42,808 bases of DNA from CAYGVX01 sp964544285 (GTDB lineage: Archaea > Thermoproteota > Bathyarchaeia > Bathyarchaeales > SOJC01). The stretch is from contig CAZJAQ010000005.1 of the NCBI GenBank assembly GCA_964544285.1, positions 1 through 42,808 on the forward strand, written 5' to 3'. The notes beneath the pieces were generated by a model. That model ran no database searches, was not told the origin of the DNA, and saw nothing but the letters and a program-made list of their open reading frames with translations. Below are positions 39,506 to 42,808 of the stretch, piece after piece. Made by a program: the position numbers and the translations under genes. The number at the start of each line of letters is the position of its first letter. The first letter of the stretch is position 1.

Positions 39506-40501
39506 TCAAGCCTCATCTTCGTCTGCTAAGCGGTAAGTTTGATACTCCATCAACTCGTCGGCTGTGATGGAGCCAAACTCTTCTTGAATTATCATGATGG
39601 CTGCTTGGGGGGGTATTATGCCTCTTTCTGTGATGATGAGGTCGATGTATTCTGGAGGCGTTACGTCGAACGCTGGGTTTCGCACCGTGACATTCGGCAT
39701 TTCTTTGAGTTCTTTTTTAGATATGATTTCTGAAGAGCCGCGTTCTTCAATTTTAACAAGCTGTCCCAGCATGGTCTCTGGGCTGAACTTGTAAGTCTCT
39801 GCGGCGACGAAGAATAGGACTCTTGACTCTTGAGCAGCCAAAGCTACCATAGAGGTTCCAATCTTGTTTATGACTGCCCCGTTAGCAGCCACCGCGTCAG
39901 CCCCGACAATCGCTTTGTCCATTTTTGCCATGAAAAAACGAGCCGCTCCATCGACGATTAATGAAGTGGGTATTCCGACTTCGCTTAATGCCTTAGCAGT
40001 AATTTTGCCCTGAAAACGCGGTCTCGTTTCGCACACAAACACTTTGAAACTTTTGCCCTGATTAAAAGCTGTTCTAAGCACCGCCATGGTTGCGGCGCTG
40101 TTGCAGTGGGTCATTATTAAATCGTCGTCTTCTATTCGCCTAGCGCCTATTTCGCCAATGCGTTCGACCGCTTTTGTGGAGTTTTGGATAAATTCTGTTG
40201 CAGTCTTGACAGCAAGTTGACGCAGTTCTTCCAATTCTAGGTTTCTCTTTTGGGCTTTTCTAACTCGGAACATAATGTAACGTATGCTGTTTGGCAACGA
40301 CACGGCTGTGGGTCGAGTGCTTAGAAGAAGTTTTGCTGAAGATTCGAGCCCCTTAACCAGAAGTGACGAGTCCTTCGCTTTAGATTGTTGAGCGGTCGTC
40401 CGAAGCGCTTCTGCAGCAGACCTTGCGATCTTCCCAGCGCCGCGTATCTTCATCTTCCTTATGTCTCGGGCGATTTCCTCGACTTTCTTGTGAGCTGGCA
40501 T
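39506..40501 (-). CDS. Ribose-1,5-bisphosphate isomerase
   Basis: A 331-residue member of the eIF2B-alpha/methylthioribose isomerase fold. The two catalytic positions fit the characterised Thermococcus enzyme: a Cys at 133 in LIMTHCNSAATMAVLRTA, and an Asp at 202 in AIVGADAVAANGAVINKIGT. The enzyme converts ribose 1,5-bisphosphate to ribulose 1,5-bisphosphate in the archaeal AMP (nucleoside) pathway that ends with type III RuBisCO. AMP phosphorylase and RuBisCO are not in the window. An eIF2B-like regulatory role is the less likely alternative. Confidence 0.9.
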   Translation of the reverse strand: MPAHKKVEEIARDIRKMKIRGAGKIARSAAEALRTTAQQSKAKDSSLLVKGLESSAKLLLSTRPTAVSLPNSIRYIMFRVRKAQKRNLELEELRQLAVKTATEFIQNSTKAVERIGEIGARRIEDDDLIMTHCNSAATMAVLRTAFNQGKSFKVFVCETRPRFQGKITAKALSEVGIPTSLIVDGAARFFMAKMDKAIVGADAVAANGAVINKIGTSMVALAAQESRVLFFVAAETYKFSPETMLGQLVKIEERGSSEIISKKELKEMPNVTVRNPAFDVTPPEYIDLIITERGIIPPQAAIMIIQEEFGSITADELMEYQTYRLADEDEA

Positions 40502-40616
40502 TTCTTCTCAGACTACTTTGACAAGTTTTTGGAAAAAAGCTTTGCTACGTTCTCACAGTCATTTCTTAACCGATTTATCGTCAAATCCTATGCGTTCTAC
40601 CTTATTTTGACAAAAA

Positions 40617-40627
40617 GATTTATTTAT
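40617..40627 (+). promoter_or_regulatory. TATA element of the small membrane protein gene
   Basis: GATTTATTTAT lies about 80 bases before the ATG at 40705 and about 20 bases before the GTG at 40645. It therefore supports the downstream start, with a leader of about 55 bases. Confidence 0.4.
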
Positions 40628-40704
40628 GACCACCTTGAATAAAAGTGAATTCGTTCAGAGCTTCTACCAAAAAAATAAGATGGAGTGTGTCTGTAACAGT
40701 GGAG

Positions 40705-41070
40705 ATGGAAAAAATAGGTGAATGGGCCTTTCTGATCTTCGTCATCGTCGCAATCGTTGCTGGAATTGCTATTGGCGCAAGCGTCATTGTATCGCCGAAC
40801 ACTGAGTGGGTTTACCTTACTATGATAATATTAGGCATCATAGTAGGATTCATCACAATAACCGAGAAAGAGGCTACGCAGTTCCTCATAGCCGCAATCG
40901 CATTGATGGCTGTAAGCATAAGAGGATCAACTTTTCAAAACATCGACACCATAATCAGTCCGCTGGGCAGCATATTGGATGCGATAGTAATCAATATCAC
41001 CGCTTTCGTGGCACCCGCAGCTGTCATACTAGCTATCAGAGCCATTTATGCGATGGCTAGTCGTAAGTAG
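40705..41070 (+). CDS. Small multi-helix membrane protein, unknown
   Basis: About 121 residues from the ATG at 40705 (a GTG at 40645 gives 141). Three or four hydrophobic helices: WAFLIFVIVAIVAGIAIGAS, VYLTMIILGIIVGFITI, FLIAAIALMAVSI and VINITAFVAPAAVILAIRAI. The short loops and pattern resemble small archaeal envelope proteins of no known role. It has its own TATA box upstream, and a T-rich terminator follows. Confidence 0.7.
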   Translation: MEKIGEWAFLIFVIVAIVAGIAIGASVIVSPNTEWVYLTMIILGIIVGFITITEKEATQFLIAAIALMAVSIRGSTFQNIDTIISPLGSILDAIVINITAFVAPAAVILAIRAIYAMASRK

Positions 41071-41077
41071 GCCCAAA

Positions 41078-41100
41078 CTTTTCCCTTTTTTTCTTTTTGT
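41078..41100 (+). terminator. T-rich terminator
   Basis: ACTTTTCCCTTTTTTTCTTT and a further TTG follow the stop of the membrane protein gene within 10-30 bases, an archaeal poly-U terminator. Confidence 0.5.
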
Positions 41101-41187
41101 TAGAGAGACAAAGTGTGAGGTTCGCCCCTCTCATCCACTCTAGAAAACGTTAAACAGAGCGAAAGCCAATTTTACCTCGTGATCTTT

Positions 41188-42015
41188 ATGAGAAACTTGC
41201 TTGACGAGTTGAGGGTTGACCCGCTGGATTACGCTGCATCCCTCGAGTCACCTATCGGCGTTTACCTTAGGCAAGAAATTTTCAAGAAAGAGGGTAAAGC
41301 TGATGAAATTTCAAAGAGAAAACTCTATGGGGAAACCGTGTCAAACCAATCGGCAGACGGAAGTTGGGACCAACTGTTCGTTCGCACTGCCAACAATCTT
41401 TGGAACCTTTCCCTCCTCGGCTACGATGCAAAGGATGAAAGCGTTAAAAAGGGTCTGGAGTGGCTCCTGTCTATTCAGAGACACGAGTATAGAGGGTATC
41501 CGGGTTTTTTCCTCTCAGACAACAGAAAAAATGCTCGTGAGATGCGTTCAACATTCTACGGAGAATTTGGGCCAGGTTGCACTATTTTTTACCAAACAGC
41601 CTATGCAGTCCATTTGTTCCATGTTTTTGGTTTGGACGGCAATAGGCAAGTTCAGACGACGGTGAAATCGTATCTTCAGTTTTGGAGACCAGACTGGTGT
41701 GGTGCATGGTGCACGCTTAACGTGTTGCGTATGTTGATTGAACATCCTTTGAGTGCTGATTCTGGACAGGTTGAGAGTGGGGTGAAGTACTTCGCGAGAC
41801 GACAAACCAGAAGGGGAGCTTGGAAAGCCTTCCCCTTCTATCACACGTTTCACGCCTTGTCCAGAGGGCATCATGTTTTGGCGATGAAGCAAGTTGAGAA
41901 GGCATTTCCGTTGATTTGTAAGAGACAAAACGAAGATGGTAGCTGGGGTGGAAAGGGACGGGAGACTGAGACGTTCTTGGTCTTAGATGCTTTGAAGAAT
42001 CTCGGGGCTACGTAG
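41188..42015 (+). CDS. Prenyltransferase/squalene-oxidase-repeat (alpha-toroid) protein
   Basis: About 275 residues with the repeats of the alpha/alpha toroid fold seen in terpene cyclases and protein prenyltransferases: NQSADGSWDQLFVRTANNLW near 55, VKKGLEWLLSIQ and, near the end, CKRQNEDGSWGGKGRETETF (a QW-motif). The protein is short for a cyclase (typically 600+) and there is no DxDD motif, so it is probably a non-catalytic or specialised toroid protein. ATG at 41188 (a GTG at 41179 gives three more residues). Confidence 0.75.
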   Translation: MRNLLDELRVDPLDYAASLESPIGVYLRQEIFKKEGKADEISKRKLYGETVSNQSADGSWDQLFVRTANNLWNLSLLGYDAKDESVKKGLEWLLSIQRHEYRGYPGFFLSDNRKNAREMRSTFYGEFGPGCTIFYQTAYAVHLFHVFGLDGNRQVQTTVKSYLQFWRPDWCGAWCTLNVLRMLIEHPLSADSGQVESGVKYFARRQTRRGAWKAFPFYHTFHALSRGHHVLAMKQVEKAFPLICKRQNEDGSWGGKGRETETFLVLDALKNLGAT

Positions 42016-42079
42016 CAAAAACATGACTCCCGCATAATCCTAGAAAAACCCCTATTCTCCTCATTAATATTACAGAAAA

Positions 42080-42643
42080 TCAAGCGCTGTCTTCTTCGAG
42101 TTCGCGCAGACGCTTCTCATGCTCCTGCTGCATCCTGTTCCAGCTGCACATCAGCATCATTTCTTCAAAATTGACAAAATATCGTTTTTGGTCATGAGTG
42201 CCGCCGACCGTTCCGTCAACGTGCCATTCTCCGCCCAAGCTGACTCTGCCACTGTCAACGCCGTAAGAAGCTTTTAACACGAGAGCGTCGCTTCTCTCTC
42301 GTTTCGTGGCTGGATGATAAGAATCCACAACCTTCTCGCCGACTTGAACCCCGTTATGTAGGATTGGGACGATTGAGAAGCTGCCTGGCTTTGGAGTCTT
42401 TATTCTATAAGAGGTTTCGTGGCGGCATTCGATGCAGTGGAAGCGGATGACTTTGTATTCTTTGTCGTGGCGGAATTCGATGTTATCGCTTTGACATCTT
42501 GGGCATCCAGTGGAAGCGACTGTTTGAAGCGCTGTGTTATTTGCACTAGCCCATTTCAAGTATTGGGCGTCAAGTGAAAGTTCGCTCTCTACGTCTCTGA
42601 AGGATAGCCACATGTGCTTTCGTGGGCGTCCCCGTCGTGTCAT
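42080..42643 (-). CDS. Zinc-ribbon protein, unknown role
   Basis: A 187-residue protein. A basic N-terminus (MTRRGRPRKHMWLSFRD) is followed by a zinc ribbon with C47, C50, C70 and C73 (CPRC...CIEC) and a C-terminal half without recognised fold, ending in a coiled helix (RMQQEHEKRLRELEEDSA). The basic start and zinc ribbon suggest nucleic-acid binding, possibly a transcription-associated protein. ATG start. The last 165 bases of the window are noncoding except for the repeat at 42756. Confidence 0.7.
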   Translation of the reverse strand: MTRRGRPRKHMWLSFRDVESELSLDAQYLKWASANNTALQTVASTGCPRCQSDNIEFRHDKEYKVIRFHCIECRHETSYRIKTPKPGSFSIVPILHNGVQVGEKVVDSYHPATKRERSDALVLKASYGVDSGRVSLGGEWHVDGTVGGTHDQKRYFVNFEEMMLMCSWNRMQQEHEKRLRELEEDSA

Positions 42644-42755
42644 GTCTCTTCACCCATATAACTGAGTGTCCTTGCTTTTCTCGGTTTCTCTACGTTTAGC
42701 ATAATTAGAAAGTGACGCGCGTTTAAGTAGCTCGGAAGTTCTGGTGAGGTTTGAA

Positions 42756-42773
42756 CTCGGTTTAAATTCTCGG
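42756..42773 (+). repeat. 18-bp dispersed repeat, copy 2
   Basis: An exact plus-strand copy of the minus-strand sequence at 2880-2897 (CTCGGTTTAAATTCTCGG), in the noncoding end of the window upstream of the zinc-ribbon gene. AGGTTTGAA precedes it. Confidence 0.6.
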
Positions 42774-42808
42774 AATTTGTGTTAACTCCATAACTCAAAT
42801 GAAGAATA

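Overview
The window is a stretch of archaeal chromosome, most likely from the Bathyarchaeia or a close TACK relative. This lineage call is an inference from gene content and style, not from a marker tree. The archaeal assignment itself is firm. The window holds aIF2-beta, aIF1A, DUF424, a RIO1-type kinase with a Pno1/Krr1-like KH protein, both subunits of DNA topoisomerase VI, an archaeal ribose-1,5-bisphosphate isomerase, a CdvA-like coiled-coil protein, an intron-bearing class II tRNA, and TATA-box promoters. The assembly has one 100-N gap, as expected of a metagenome-derived genome.

Layout. 1-730: 3' part of an RsmC-like methyltransferase and a tRNA-Ser gene with one or two introns. 730-2921: an AT-rich two-gene cassette (amidohydrolase plus a protein with two winged-helix regions), closed by a 13-bp copy of the tRNA 3' end. 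2733-3036: a gene-free junction with three repeat signals. 3037-9040: a frameshifted helix-hairpin-helix gene, a PadR repressor, a CdvA-like protein, a histone-deacetylase-fold enzyme, a class V aminotransferase, a small unknown and a DUF72-SWIM fusion. 9132-11533: a large beta-helix surface protein gene with an in-frame TAG and the N gap. 11666-20714: purC/purE, a DUF885 peptidase, a fused ChlI/ChlD chelatase, the TldD/TldE pair and an Fe-S protein interrupted by TGA. 20804-26090: GNAT protein, MoaD-like and MIP18-like proteins, both subunits of glycine decarboxylase P-protein and a cobalamin adenosyltransferase. 26183-28733: translation and ribosome-biogenesis genes. 28743-33233: EamA transporter, topoisomerase VI B and A, small proteins. 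33368-38938: two zinc alcohol dehydrogenases and E1-alpha, E1-beta and E2 of a 2-oxo-acid or acetoin dehydrogenase complex. 39014-42643: CBS protein, ribose-1,5-bisphosphate isomerase, a small membrane protein, a terpene-cyclase-like toroid protein and a zinc-ribbon protein.

How the genes fit together. The metabolic parts suggest a heterotroph that splits glycine (GcvP), feeds nucleotide-derived ribose-1,5-bisphosphate toward RuBisCO (R15P isomerase), makes purines, and oxidises an alcohol or acetoin-type substrate to an acyl-CoA. Several partners are missing from the window: E3 lipoamide dehydrogenase, GcvT, GcvH and the large chelatase subunit.

Most notable observations. (i) An in-frame TGA sits exactly where the second cysteine of a ferredoxin cluster motif belongs, and the rest of the motif is intact downstream. 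(ii) A perfect 36-bp inverted repeat lies in two convergent intergenic regions 30 kb apart. (iii) The cassette beside tRNA-Ser is flanked by direct repeats. (iv) The two contig edges at the N gap share 55 identical bases, so the gap may not be real. I found no CRISPR array, rRNA gene or intact insertion sequence.
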